A model generated the notes under the pieces. The model saw nothing but the letters and a program-made list of their open reading frames with translations. It ran no database searches and had not been told where the DNA came from. A stretch of 64,000 nt of DNA from Rhabdophis nuchalis (taxonomy: Eukaryota > Chordata > Lepidosauria > Squamata > Natricidae), in NCBI GenBank assembly GCA_039707465.1, contig CM077645.1, positions 169,176,003-169,240,002 of the forward strand, given 5' to 3'. The position numbers and the translations under genes were made by a program. Shown in pieces: positions 26,601-41,600 of this stretch (within the stretch, counting starts at the first letter, position 1; every line of letters starts with the position of its first letter).

Positions 26601-29600
26601 ATCAGGCTTTTACTAAATTTCCTGAAAAAGCCCTATAGATCCCAAATTGTAAAGATCATTTGATTTGGTTTAATGGGTTTTCAAAATATCACATTACTGA
26701 CTTCATAAGGTCAGATTTATGATAATTAATATGCTTGTTGCAATTTCTTTTTTTATACTATTTTTAGTCCTGTGTTCCTGGGTACTATCGAGTGGATGCA
26801 ATACTTTTTGGAGGGATTTGCCTGCCGTGTAATTGCAATGGTCATGCAACGGAATGTGATAGTCATGGTGTTTGTATTGTAAGTTTGTGTCCTGCTTCTA
26901 CCATTCCTGGTTTGTAAAATGTTGAATTTTTAAACATGCCTCAAACAAGGAAGGATACACATTTTCCTAACCATTTCTGTTACCTTTAAAGCCTACTCTT
27001 TGTGCACATTAAAGTACCTTTGAAGTCTGTCTTTAGTTATAACTAATGTAAAACATATTTTATAAGGAAATCCATGCAAGCTACAGCTTTTTTCCATTCA
27101 AGTCAATGGCCAAATTCCTATAGATCTGGATGGAAAAATACTGGAGCATTTTATTTTACTACATTATTTTATTTTTATGGCCGACCAGCTCATCAAAGTG
27201 ACTCTTCTGGGTGGCTCCTAACTGGTAATTAAGTTAGTATTAAAAAACAACAACATCGTGGACATTAATTCCAGATAATATTTTCTTATGCATTATTTCT
27301 TTAAGAACGGAGTAAAAACATCTGAATGAATTGTATGATTGCCAAATTATAATACATTTAATTTGCTTTCATTACCCATCAATGTAACACAGCTAATTTA
27401 TGAAATCAAATGTGCATATCAGTTCTGGTAAAGGGCACATGCATAAGTTGTTACTGTGAGTTTACAAAAGTTTTTTGCCACTGGCATCCCTGTTTCTTTG
27501 TGTTTGTTCTTTGAATGCTAAATCTGCATGCTATTTCATACTGAGCTCCCTCTGGGACTAAAATTCCATCCAAATTAAGTATCAAAAGACTGCTTGTGTG
27601 TTTATAGGCTTGTGAGCATAATACCACAGGGCGATCTTGTGAGCAGTGTTTGCCAGGATTCTACGGAATGCCTTCCAGGGGAACCACAGAGGATTGCCAG
27701 CCATGTGCCTGTCCACTGAGAAGTGCTACTAACAAGTAAACCGCTTATTGGAAATGATATATGAAAACTCCAGCAATTTCAGACAAGCAGGGCCACTAAG
27801 GGACAAGGAAGCGGAGGGAGGAGAATCAGAATTGGGAGAGGAAAAGTCAAGACAAAAATTCCACTTCATTCTTCTGAAATGATCACTCTTGTTGGCCCAA
27901 ATGGAGAGGTTTTGTTTTTCTCAGCTTTTTTAAAGTTAAAATCCAGCCGTCTTGAAAAGTAATATTGTGTGCTGCTCATTTTTTAAAAAACCTGCTAGCA
28001 TTTTGCTATTTATATAAAATAATAGTAATTTAAGCTGAGTCTTGGCAAGTGATTGGTAGCAGTCCAGTAAATTGTTTCAAGCATTCTGGAGAGGTTTATC
28101 TTTTAAAGGATTTTAAAGGTTTTCTCTTCTAAGTACTGAATCTTTCAGATACTATAAAGCTGTTTATGCAGATAGCTAAGAATGAAATTGTGTATGTACT
28201 TACATAGGTGTAACACAATTTGAAACAGTAATGAGTGTGGCTTGATTTTGAATAGGCACATATACACTGCTTGTATTTTCCTGTGTCCACTAATTACTAC
28301 ATTGTGCAGTCATGAACTGTGCATGTATTTGATGTATTAACTTTATATAATCTATATCACAATTCTTAAGTTGTTTATTTTTAGTTTCAGTCCTACTTGT
28401 AATTTGGATAGCAGAGGTGAAGTTGTCTGTGATAAATGTGCTCCAGGTTATGCAGGAGACAGATGCGAAAGGTATGGAGTAGCGAAATTGTTGTTTATTA
28501 AATATAATTAAACATAAATATAGCTTTATTTCTATCCTATTTTAAAAATCATTTTTGAAATGCATTTTTATTGTAACGCTGATAGAGGTTACATGACAGA
28601 AATGCATTTGGAAGATGACAATATTTATCTTTATTATGGCCATATTAGTTCTTGTGAACTCTTCACTATTCATATCCAATACTTTTGGGAGTCCTGTTAT
28701 CAAGTACATGTTGTCCTCAACTTACAACAGTTCATTTAGTGACCATTTAGTGAAGTTACAATAGCCTGAAAAAAATGACTTATGCACTCCCGAGGCCCCA
28801 TTTTGGACCTAGAAGGCTTCCTGGGCCACTCTGGAGGCCCTGTTTTGAGCCTGGATGACTTTGGAGGCCCTTTTTTGGGCTTGGATGGGCTTCTGGAACA
28901 TTCACGAGTCCAAAAGCTGTTATGGGGGGGGGGGGTTGCACATGCACCCCGCCCTTACCCCTTTTTTTTGCTAGCGGAGGCACAGTGGGCCGGTCCTTTT
29001 CCATTTCCAGACTGGCCCCGTGGGCCTGATCTAAATACTAAGCACTCAACTAAGCCTTGAGTTTGACACCCATGATCTAAACAGATTCATTGTATCAGTA
29101 AGATGGGTGGCATTATAAACAAACAAGCTTCTACTCTGATGCGATTGTCCTATCTTATGTGCAGATGTACAAATGGATATTATGGCAATCCTTTTGTGCC
29201 AAGAAAACCATGTATTCCTTGTGATTGCAATGGCAATGTAAACCCATTGGAAGATGGCCACTGTCATTCAGTTACAGGGGAGTGTTTGAAATGCATTGGA
29301 AATACTGTGGGACGTCACTGTGAAAGGTGTGCTGATGGCTATTATGGGGATGCAGTGACCAGCAAACATTGTTATGGTGAGTTCCTCGTGTTCAATTAAA
29401 CATGAAGTATTTCTTAGTTGAATACAGCCATGTTGACCAGATGGACCCCCTGATACTAAACACTTTCACTGGGGGTATCACACCTTGTTTCGAACTGATG
29501 AACTTTTCATAGACTTTGCCAAACCATTTTGTTTTACAAGGAAATTGCTTACAATTGTTGATCGTAAGATTAGAGTGAAAAAATATGTATTTATAATTTT

Positions 29601-32600
29601 AAAATGTGTGATGATTTTCAGTACAGTATTTATTTTCAGCATCTTGTCAAAAATGACCAATCAACAATGTGTATCCTTTTTCTGCATTTGAGCTCTTCCC
29701 CACCCCAAGATTGTGAGGCTATCATAAACACATTTTATTGTATTTTTCGGAATATTAGAAGCATCAAGATTTTGAAGAGGCAAATTAAAAAAAAGTTTTT
29801 GCACTTTGCAGATCTCCCAAAACGGGCCAAAAAATGGGCTTGTTTTTTGGTGAAGAAAAGGGCATGATAGCCTTTAGGAGGCTTATAGAGTGCTCCTGGG
29901 GGCTGGGGGAGGGCAAAAACGAACAAAATATGGCTCTTTTTTGCTCATTTTTGTCCTCCCCAATCTCCAGGAGCACTCTGGAAGCCTCCTAATGGCTATG
30001 CATGGTCATTTTTTCAAAGGTGGCGGGGTTTCAGGAGGCCAAAAAATGCTATATCCAGTGTATAAGACGCACCCAGATTTTCATCCTCTTTTTTGAGGGA
30101 AAAAGGTAAGGTCTTATACTCCGAAAAATATGGTACGCATTAATAAAATCAGGGAACTCCCCTTCAAGTAGAAATACAGTTGGAGTTCCTTGAATTGCAA
30201 CATTAATTTCTTTTTCCAAAGATATAAATTTAAAATAATAATGCCCAAACTATAGAAAAGTAAGAAATTGAATTCTGCATTTTATTTGGGCGGGGAGTAT
30301 ATTATAGTTACTATTATGTATTTTGTCACAATAATAATCACTTTTCTCTTTGTTTGTTTTCTAAGCTTGTGAATGTGACATAAATGGCTCGGTTTTCAAC
30401 ATCTGTCATCATGAAACTGGCCTCTGCCAATGCAAAGCCAATGTAGTCGGAAAGAGATGTGATAAATGCGTGGTAAAAAAACCTCCAACAATTATGTTAC
30501 TAACACATCATGTTTTTACAAATTGTTTGTACAAAAGATCTAACAATGTACATATATACACATATATTTAAATTTCAGCGTAATGGTGAAATGATCTAGA
30601 TGTAATTCATAGTAACTGAAAGGTAAAATCAAATTAAGATGATAAGTATAAGTATCATCTTTATTGTCATTGTACTTAAATACAACGGAATGATACACCC
30701 AAAAGGGATTTTATTCTTTTTTGCTTAAAGTCATACTGCCCACCGAGAGATCATAACAGACTGGCCTAATTTTAGTTCCAGATATCTTGGGGAGTAGAGC
30801 CTTCTCATCACCCTACATAATTTACATCTGTCTTTCTTTTCTTTATTCCAAATACAGCTTGCATCTGCAAGGCAGGAATGCTGGGAAGTGGCAAAAACAT
30901 ATTTCCCAGCCTCCAAGGAAATCTGAAACCAGTTTTATAAATAAAATTGATTTTTAAAAAATGACATTTAAAATGATAGTTATATTGTCTGTGTGAATGC
31001 AACAAAACTGTTGACTAGAGATAAAGCTTCAGATAATCGAAATATTGCTTTACCATTAAACTTTAAGTTTTTTTCATATTAATTTACAATAAGGAAATGA
31101 AAAAGAGAAAAATAGAAACAGATGTCCTGCTCACCTCCAGAAAGGCATACTTGAATTGGTGCCATCAAACTCTTTATTATCATAGTGTCCTATCCTCTTG
31201 TCACATTTTAGAATTGACCATGCATTAAAAATATAAAGGCTAAAATTGTACAGCCAGAGGATCTGGCATTAATTAGGAATTAAATAAGCTTTTTATCTTA
31301 CCAATCTTAAATACACCTTTGAAAGTAGTTTCATGTTTTCAACACCTAGCTATCAAAATATTCAAAGCATTTAGGAGCTGTTTATATGCTAGTAAAAGAT
31401 TGTACCTTCCCTTAAAATATTAAATGTATGACATTAGCATTTAATTGGTTTTGTCTAATCAACCTGATCTTAATGTATTTCTACATTTTGACATATATTA
31501 GTAGATGGTTGACTGTTAAAATGTTTCATTGTTCTTTTTTTTAGAAGAATCCGAGGGCATTACTTTTAGAAGTACCCAAATGCTTTTTATTTTACATTTT
31601 TCTGTGCTGTAAAAAGTAGAGAGGGAAAACACTCCTTTCTAATGTGCTTCTAAAGAGAACAGCAAGAGTCTGTAGAAAATGTGGTATTAGAAGAGGATGG
31701 TTTTAAAAGTGCCCAAATACTTTTCTTTTCTTTCTTACAGTTTGGTTATTATGGCCTTAGCACTACAGCTAGTTGCCTTCCCTGCCATTGCAGTAAAATT
31801 GGCTCAGCTGAAGAAGATTGTAATGAAGAAGGACAGTGTCGCTGTGCACTAGGAGTGGCTGGAGACAAGTGTGATAATTGTGCTCCAGGGTTTTATGCAT
31901 TTCAGGAGGGTGGTTGCAAACGTAAGTTTTAGCTCATTAGCAGAGCTTGCATTAGCAGAGCTTCCAAATTGTTCTAAAAGTGAAAACAGCTCATTGCCCA
32001 GGAGGTACAAACAAGGATATCAAAGTGATATAAAATGCCTTTGAAGATATTCATGTTGTCACTGTAACATGGAGAATTGTGCTATCTAGCCTGTTTTTAG
32101 ATCCTGCGATTTTATTTTATTTATTTTTATTTTATTCAATTTATATTCCGCCCTTCTCCAAAAGGACCCATGGCAGCGCACAGGAATTTAAAAACAACAT
32201 ACAAAATAGTACAAAAACATATAATTTAAAATCTATTAAATAATGAAACCTGTGCTAAAACCAATTTAAAATCCCCCATTTAAAAACTATCTAAGATTAG
32301 TCACCACGGATAGCTACAATATAGTTATTTTATACTTATTTATTAGATTTTTATCCTGCCTTTATTACTCTTCAAGTAACTCAAAGCAGTGTACATACGT
32401 AACACTTTTCTTCCTCCTAGTTTCACCATGACAACAACTTTGTGAGGTGGTTTGGCCTGAGAGAGAGAGCCGCCCAGCTGGTTTTCATGTCTAAGGCGAG
32501 ACTAGAACTCATGGTCTCCTAGTTTCTAGGCCAGCACCAAACTATACCAAACTGAGTTTCTCTGCCTCCCTCTCTTTCTCTTTCATATTAGGGGGCTGTC

Positions 32601-35600
32601 CATTTTAATGGTGAATCCGGTTGAAAAAAATTAGATAATAAAAGAAAAAACATTTACCCGCAAAACATTTATTTGATATAGGCACAGTAGCGGATGGGAG
32701 AAATTTCTTTTTAATAAAAATTGAAAAATAAATGTTAGGATTTCCACAAGGCATTGATTTTCAGAATTCTTAAATCCTAGATTTTTTAAAAAAATGAACT
32801 AATAATTCTTCTAATTTATTTGTTTCTGTCCTGCCCTAATTGCAGCTTGTGATTGTGCTCATACTCACAATACATGTGATAAAGATTCGGGACAATGCAT
32901 TTGTGCTCCTTATACAACAGGAGAAAAATGTGAACTTTGTGAAGAAAATTTCTGGGGTCATGATACAGAAAAGGGATGCAAGGTAATGTGCTTGTTGTAA
33001 TATGTTAAAAAAGGAAATTAAGAATTTGATGAATTATTTTATATAAAAATATACATATTATATTTCTTTCCACTCTGTGTTATTTCAGAGAAGCTTCCTC
33101 TTTTTTCAAATGAATCTAAATGGGTAGTTAGATGATAGATGGATGGATGGATGGACTGATGGATGGATGAGCAGGTTAAACCAAGATAAAATCTATCATA
33201 CAAGCCACAAAATACTTGGGTATAAGTAAAATAATGGAGCACGAAGGCTACACCTAAAACTAATTCTTAAGGTTAAGAAAAAATATTAAAATTATAAATG
33301 AATTCTAAAAATAGAAAATCAATCTACAGTGCATTAAGTTCAGGATGTAGAAAAATGTTTTACAATAACTTATGTTTTACAAAAACTCTAAAATATTAAT
33401 ACGTTTTAGGTGATCATTTATACATGATCAAAGATAGTCGGAGCAAATACAAAGATATGACTCTTGTAGATCAATTGGGCATATACATATCTGCTATACA
33501 AATGTTGCTACATTATGAGTAATAAAGCTTTTCTTGCCTGATAAAAGAAAATTAACATAAGATTTCTCAGAAGGACTGTAACAGAAAATCCCTCTTGTAC
33601 CATAGTACAAATGTTCAATACAAAATTTTATTTTTGCTAATCCAACATTTAGACAATGCAAATGTAAATATCTGAATTACTGAAGTTCTAAATTATTCTC
33701 TAATATTCTAGTTGAACTGTAAGAAATCTTGCTATCAATCTTTTGCACTGTTACCTATAAAAAAAGACTGTATAGAAAAATTTGATTCCTAGTTCATTTT
33801 TTCACATTGTGTAGTATATTACGTTTTTGTAATACACTATAGGTTCTTATTTAAAACCAGCATTGAAAATATTGTATAAGCCAGCAATTTATTTAGCAAT
33901 TTTAACCATAATACAATTACAATAATTTAATAAATAATTTAGAGCAACAACAATGTTTTGATGTTTCATGAAACTTTCTGAACTTGCCCAATTCCGTCCT
34001 AGATTCACAATTTTAAAACCTAGGGAATTTTTCTAGATGGAGCACTTCAAGAAACTATATTTTCCCTCTTCCTATTTCAGTTGACTGATTTCATTACAGT
34101 CAACTGTATTGCACCCTAAAATCACTATACAAAGGTATATTTGTAAATTAATTTGAGCCAACTTTTAAAATGAGTTCTAATTATATTTTTAGAGATTGTT
34201 TCTCTTATAGCAAAACAAACAAATAGTCTTGGCAAAGAAAACAATACTGGTGACTTTTTAATGACTGCTAAAAGTAATTTGTGAACATGGCTTTTTCAAA
34301 TTACAGGATTTTATCTCTTTTTTCCCCAGGCGTGCAATTGTAGTCATTTAGGTTCCCTCAGTCTCCAGTGTGACCAGCTGACTTCTCAGTGTCAATGTAA
34401 GCAAGGATATGGAGGGAACAGGTGTTCCCATTGTGCTTTGGGTTACAGGGACTATCCTGATTGTATTCCGTGTGACTGTGATGTGCATGGGAGTAAAGCA
34501 GAGATGTGCAATCAAGGAATCTGCAGCTGTGAAGAGGAAACGGGTGTGTGTGTTTGCAAGGTATAGTATAATAAGATAAAGTATTGGCCTATTAGGATTT
34601 TTGTAATAGCAATAGCAACTTAGACTTATGTATCACTTTACAGTGCTTTATAGCCCTATCTAAGCGGCTCACAGAGTCAGCCTCTTGCCCCCAACAATCT
34701 GAGTCCTCATTTTACTGACCTTGGAAAGATGGAAGGCTGAGTAAACCTTCAGCCGTTGAGAATTGAACTGCCGAACAGTGGGCGGTCAGCAGTCAGCAGA
34801 CATAGCCTACCGTCACTGCCCCATCATGGCTCTTAATGTTTTTAATCATGGTTGTATACTGTACAAAAGAAAGAAAGATAAAGTCTAAAGAAACTTTTGG
34901 TAATCTTTTGAAGCAGGGGGAATTGGGAAGTATTGTAAAGGTACTTCTGCAAAAAACAAAAATTCCCTATTCATTTTGCCATTATATCAAAAAGGGAATT
35001 TAAAAAATGAAAAACTTACCCCAAACAACCTCATGCTACAATTCTGGTGAAAGAGAAGAGGAAACCAATGGCACCACTGTCAGTTTCACCCTAAGTATTT
35101 CTCTTAAGAGGCCTGCTAAGGAATTAAGAGAATATAAAATTGAAGAAATAGATATTCTAAATCTCTTTCAAGCCTTAGATTTGCAGGTTAAAAAGCTTTT
35201 TTCCAGTTTAGATACACCTGAACTGAGCCATAAATATATTTAGCATGATCACAGAAGTTCGGCATTCTTTTAAAGTGAAGCAGAGTCCTCATGGAAAAAT
35301 GAGTTCACTAGAGCTAATACATAGGGAATAATTGCAAGCTCCTATCTGCATCTTATAGAATTATACATACTATATATCTATTGTCCACATACTATTAAGG
35401 CTACAAAATATACAAAATATCATTATTGTCTGATGCTAATCATGATCTCATTTCAGGAAAATGTGTTTGGATTGCACTGCAATGAATGCAAAAGCGGGAC
35501 CTTTGCTCTACATGCTGTAAATCCTTTGGGATGCACCCCTTGCTTCTGTTCTGGAATGACAGAACTCTGTGCAGAAGTAGAAGGTTATGTGCGAGTTCCG

Positions 35601-38600
35601 GTTAGTAAAGTGTACTAGTTGTCTTTTCTTGCTATTCCAATTTCTTCCTCACGTGATCACACCTCTTCTTGTAAACCACTTGAACTGCAGCTAGGATGGG
35701 AAGACACCAGAATCAGAGGTGGTGTTCAGCAGGTTCTGACCAATTCTGGAGAACCGGTAGTGGAAATTTTGAGTAGTTTGGAGAACCAGTAAATCCCACC
35801 TCTGACTGGCCCCGCCCCCATCAATTCTCTGCCTCCCGAGTCCCAGCTGATTGGGAGGGAATGGAGATTTTACAGTATCCTTCCCCTGCCATGCCCACCA
35901 GCCATGCTCACCAAGCCATGCCCACAGAACCGGTAGTGAAATTTTTTGAATCCCACCACTGACCAGAATGTTTGGAAGAGGTGTAATGTTTCCTAGTATT
36001 GTGTTTAGAATTTTGCTGCTTTCAAGAATTTAATTATTTTATTCTATTTTATTGATTTAGACATATCCAACTCCAAATTAGTTTAAGTTTCTTAAAATTT
36101 GTTGCAAGCTGTCCTGGTTGATTGAAAATTCAATACAAATCGTAAATAACTCAACTACACTTATTTAAATGCATTCCATTTGCAGGCAAGTTTATATTGT
36201 TTTGTATTGTCTTCACTGTAGGATTCTCTATGTATTCTTCAAACCCAACCACTGCATTATGTCTAAGGAATACAGTTTTGTTTCTTTTTGCTTTCTTTTT
36301 CTTCATCCTTACCTTCAGCTGGTTTATATAGCTAGAGCTAGAAGGAGAAAAATATAAAAGATGAAAGAATATTGTGCACTCAACGTAGAAACAGCTTTAT
36401 ACTAATACAAAATATAAAGTGCATTAACAAAACTGCTCCCAAATTTCAAAGGATGGGTGATTTGTTAGTTGTCTTCAGGAAGCATGTGAAATCTTTCTTA
36501 GTCTGAGACCATGTAGTTCATTTTATGAAAATGGATAACTGGTTGGCTTTGTATTGCAGGTAACACTGACTCCAGAGCAGGAACTATTATACGTGGTTTC
36601 TCTCAGTAACTTTACTGGAACAAGTGAAGGTATATTTTCCCAATTTCCGGACATAGTAATGGACGCAGCAACAGTCCGCCAACACTTGAATGCAGAACCC
36701 TTTTACTGGAAATTACCAGATCAGTTCCAGGGAAAGCAGGTAAATGTTTATTTTTCTGTCCTTTCTGCAGATAAGTCTGAACATTAAATATCTAAAAATT
36801 CTGAAGAGAATTCACTTTGTATTTCATGTAATACTTTCATTCATATAGGTTCACTGTACGTTCACAGAAAAACTATCAAAATTTTATATATCTTTGTTTT
36901 TTGAGACCACATAATATATGTATAGCTATAATGTCTGCGCACGCGCGAAAAATGGCGATCGCGCCTTGATCAGGAGGAGGCCCGGGGGTCGTTTTGCCTC
37001 CGGAGGGACGTTGCCAGCCCTCATTGCCCATCGTGGAGGGCTGGCTATGCAAGCTGACCCACTGGCCGTCACGCCGAGCCGCCCGGATTTAGAGGGCGAG
37101 CCTGGGCTGTGACGGGAGAGAGTGGAGACGCTGGGAGCGAGGGACGCGGCCAGAGTCGGCCCTGCGGCCTAGAACGCCCCGGCCTAGAGCGTCCCGGCGT
37201 ATCCTGGCGTTGGGGGGCGAAGCCGGGACGCGGAAGAACTAGAGGGTCCGGCTGGAACATCTGAAGGGCCGGACCGAGCCGTGCCGGGAGGATTTTATTA
37301 CGATCCGACCCGAGTGTGATCTTACCGACCGGCCCAGGAGAGGAGGGGAGAGTGCTGCGGGAGCTGCGGAAGCTGTGGATGGAAGGTTGGATGGCTGGAG
37401 TCGACGGACGGGAGGTGGAGCTGGTATGGAGAAATGGAAGAAGCTTGCGAGAGGAGAGATTGGAAGAGAGTGATATGAAGAGAGGAGAGAGGAGGAGAGA
37501 AAGAGGGAAGGAGAGAATGAGGAGGAGATGGACTGGAGATGGATTGGAGATGGAGGAGAGATGGAGAGATGGATTGGAGATGAAATGGTGATGGAAGGGA
37601 GATGGATTGACGATGGAGATGGAAGGAGTTGGAGATGGAGGAGAAAAGAAAGAAGAAGAAGGAGATTGAGAATGTGTAGAAGAAGGAGAATGGACTGAGA
37701 GAAGCCAAGCAGCCAGGTCGGAAACGGTGGAACAATGGCGCAGAAGGGCTCAGGAAGATCCAAAGTGAGTGCCTTGGACAGGAGGAAGTGAGCCGGGCCG
37801 GCACATGGCAGCATCTTTCATCAGGCCACACGACAGACCAACTAGTTGTGTGGCACTAGGTGCGGACTTGGGCCTGTGTGGCCGAGAAGAACAGTCGGCT
37901 GGGGTTTGTACAGGGACTAACCGTCGATCTGCCCGTATGCAGGACCCCTAGACTGATAGACTAAGACCAACTGACTTTTTCCCTCCTGCCCCCCCCCTTA
38001 AGGTCATCTATTGCACTTTATTCACCTGTCACTTTATTGCTGCTCCTCTTGACTCTTAGCGGACTTGCTATTATCTCCCCGGACCTAGACGACCATCGGG
38101 GGTTCCAAATGTATTCTAGGTGTGATCTCCTTTGCCTGCGGGAGTCTCCCCTCTCGCAGGCCTGGCCCCCTTATCTAACACGGGCCCACCTCGAGGATGG
38201 ACTGATTGCTCCTGAGAGGTGGGCGAAGCGCAGACTAAGGGGTTTTTTATTTAAACATTTTATTCGACTTTTAGGGGGTTCCAGGGAGGGGGGGAGGGAG
38301 AGTCAGGTGGGGGTATGCCAAAAAGGGCCGGCAGGAAGCAGAAGTAGAGTAACGGAGGAGGGGGGAGGGGGGGTCATTTCCACTGGGGTATTTTCCATCA
38401 ATACGGTCTTGGGGAGGGGCAGGGGCGGTGGGAAGGGTGGTCACGCGCTCCAACTCCCCCTGTCCCCATCGCAGACTAGGTGGGCAAGAACCACAGACCC
38501 GGGGCCCTAGGCTGATGCTATGCAACGCCAGGTCCGTGGTACAAAAAGCCCCCCTCATCCATGACCTTGTGTCAGAGGGGGACCCGGACCTGGTAGGCAT

Positions 38601-41600
38601 TACGGAAACCTGGTTGGGCCACGAGGGAGGACATCCCCTCATAGAAATGTGCCCACCAGGATACCGAGCCTTTCATCAGCCTAGGGCCCTAGGGAGGGGT
38701 GGGGGGGTGGCGATTATGGTTAGGGAAGGTCTTGAGCCAAAGGAGACCACGATCCCTCAGACGACCGGGTGCGAGTCCCTCCTTGTGAAGTGGGGCCTAG
38801 GGAGGCAGTTGGGCGTGTTAGTTGTATACCTGGCTCCATGGGGGACTTTAACCTGCCATCGGCAGGCGAAACCTCTGGTGCAGCTCGGGAGTTCATGGCT
38901 TCCATGACAGCCATGGACCTGACCCAGGTAGTTTTAGGCCCTACTCACGAGGGCGGACACACCCTGGATCTCATCTTCGTCTCGGGACAGTGGAGTAGTG
39001 ATCTGGGAATAGGGGATTTAGTCATCACACCCCTGTCATGGACAGATCACGCTCTCCTTCGGCTCGACTTTCCGATCGCTGCACCTCACTGCGGGGAGGC
39101 GGAACCGGACATTCCTATATGGTTCCGCCCCAGGCTCCTGATGGACCCGATAAGGTTCCAGAGGGAGCTTGGGCCAATTCCTGTGGACTTGCCCCGCGAC
39201 TCGACTGAGGACCTAGTGGCTGCATGGTTAAGTGCGGCCACGGGGGCCTTGGACCGAGTTGCGCCCTTGCGGCCTCTCTTGCGGCGACGAACCACCTGGG
39301 CTCCTTGGTTTACCGAAGGGCTTAGGGAGATGAAGCGCCACAAGAGACGCCTAGAGAGCAGATGGAGATCTTCTCACTCCGAAGCCAACCGAACACTAGT
39401 GAGAGACCATATTAGGACTTACTTAGTGGCGATAAGAGTGGCCAAACGTGAGTATTGTGCCACTCTTATTTCATCCGCAGATAACCGCCCTGCCGCCCTG
39501 TTTGGGGTGACCCGCTCCCTCCTTCAACAGAGGCCACGGGAAGCCCCTTTACAGGGTCGAGCAGAGGAATTTGGGATTTATCTGCAGGAGAAAATCACTC
39601 GGATTCGGAATGAGCTACCCTCCATCGACAGTGGTCCAGTCGAGCAGGCCGAGGCTGTTCTTGTGACACCATCCTGGGAGGAGTTTGATTTTGTTACCAC
39701 CGAGGATATGGACAAGTTGTCAAAGAGACTTAGGGCTACCACATGTTTATTGGACCCGTGTCCCTCCTGGCTTGTACTGGCATCCTGGGAGACGACACGA
39801 GGCTGGCTCCAGGGCATTGTCAACGCATCTTTGAGTGAGGGGTCCTTGCCTGCCGTCCTGAAAGAGGCGGTGGTGAGGCCCCTCCTCAAGAAGCCGTCCC
39901 TGGATCCAGCATTATTAGAGAACTATCGTCCCGTCTCCAACCTCCACTTTTTAGTGAAGGTTGTTGAGAGTGTGGTGGCTCAACAGTTTCCACGACACTT
40001 GGAGGAAGTTGATTATCTAGACCCCCGCCAGTCCGGCTTCCGACCCGGGCACAGCACCGAGACGGCATTGGTCGCGTTGGTTGATGATCTCTGGAGGGCG
40101 CGGGATAGAGGATATTCCTCTATCCTAGTCCTATTAGACCTCTCAGCGGCTTTTGATACCATCGACCATGGTATCCTATTGCACCGACTGGGGAGGTTGG
40201 GGCTGGGAGGCACCGTTCTGCGGTGGTTCTCATCCTACCTCTCTGGTCGGTCGCAATATGTGTTGGCAGGGGGGCAGAGGTCGGCCTCGAGGTCCCTCAT
40301 ATGTGGGGTTCCTCAGGGGTCGGTCCTCTCGCCCTTACTGTTCAACACATATATGAAGCTGCTGGGTGAGATTATCCGTGGTTTTGGGGTGGGATATCAT
40401 CTGTACGCTGATGATACTCAATTGTACATATCCACCCCAGACCACCCCAACGATGCCGTCGAGGTTATGTCCCGGTGTTTGGAGGCCGTACGGATCTGGA
40501 TGGGTAGCAACAAACTCAAGCTCAACCCGTCCAAGACTGAGTGGCTGTGGCTTCCGGCGCCCCGGTTCAACCAGATTATTCCAACTCTGGCCATTGTGGG
40601 CGAAACACCGGCCCCCGTGGAGAGGGCGCGCAATTTGGGTGTCCTCCTGGATTCCCGGCTGTCTATGGAAGATCATGTGGCAGCCGTGGCCAGGGGGGCA
40701 TTCCATCAGGTATGCCTGATGCGCCAATTGCACCCCTTACTGGACCGGGGTGCCTTACGCACAGTCACTCAAGCACTCGTCACCTCTCGACTTGACTACT
40801 GTAATGCTCTCTACATGGGGCTCCCCTTGAGGTGCACCCGAAAGCTGCAGCTAGTCCAGAACGCAGCCGTGCGGGTGATTACGGGAGCGCCTAGACACTC
40901 CCACATAACACCTATCCTGCGCGAGCTGCACTGGCTCCCTGTGGTCTTTCGGGTGCGCTTCAAGGTTTTAACGACCATTTTTAAAGCGCTCCATGGCTCG
41001 GGGCCTAGTTATATGCGAGACCGCCTCCTGTCCCATACATCCCTCAGACCGATACGCTCCCACAGAGTGGGCCTCCTCAGGGTGCCGTCGGCTGGACAAT
41101 GCCGACTGGCAACACCCAGGGGAAGAGCCTTCTCTGTGGTGGGCCCTGCCCTTTGGAACGACCTACCCCCTGAACTCCGCACCATCTCTGACCTCCGCCT
41201 CTTCCGCAAGTGTCTGAAGACACACCTATTCCATCTAGCCGGCCTAGCATAACCCCCATTACTGACTCTTAGATAGTTTTAAATTTGGGTTTTTTAAATT
41301 TGGTTTTTAGCGCAGGGTCTATTAGAATAAGTTTTTTAAAATTTTATATGTTTTATATGTGTTTTAACATCCCTGTGCGCCGCCCTGGGTCCGTTTGGAG
41401 AAGGGCGGGGTATAAATTTAATAAAATAAAAAATAAAATAAAAAAAATAATATTTGATAGCTAGACCTCAAACAAATAAGAGGAAGTACTTTTTCACCCA
41501 GAGGATCACTGGTCTATGGAACTTCCTGCCAGAAGAATTGGTGACAGCTGTCAGCCTTGACACCTTTAAGAAAGGATTAGACGAGTTCATGGAGAACAAG

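Larger units (their letters stand above)
36930..41445 (+). mobile_element. CR1/L2-type LINE, nearly full length
   Basis: About 4.5 kb. The GC-rich 5' untranslated region (36930-38030) starts near gcgcacgcgcgaaaaatggc and contains a GGAGAT-rich minisatellite (37400-37690). ORF sequence follows, with an endonuclease domain in two frames and an open reverse transcriptase frame to 41252. The 3' end carries gccgccctgggtccgtttgg, gtataaatttaataaaata and an A-rich microsatellite tail. CR1/L2-clade membership is inferred from the RT and C-terminal motifs. Fragments of the same tail occur on the minus strand at 19350, 32108 and 55226 and on the plus strand at 42970. The 5' boundary is approximate; no target duplication was found. 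Confidence 0.85.

Noticed and set aside
37239..37831. Minus-strand frames of 169 and 191 codons
   Set aside because: They are Ser/Pro/Leu-rich translations of the purine-rich minisatellite in the LINE 5' UTR.
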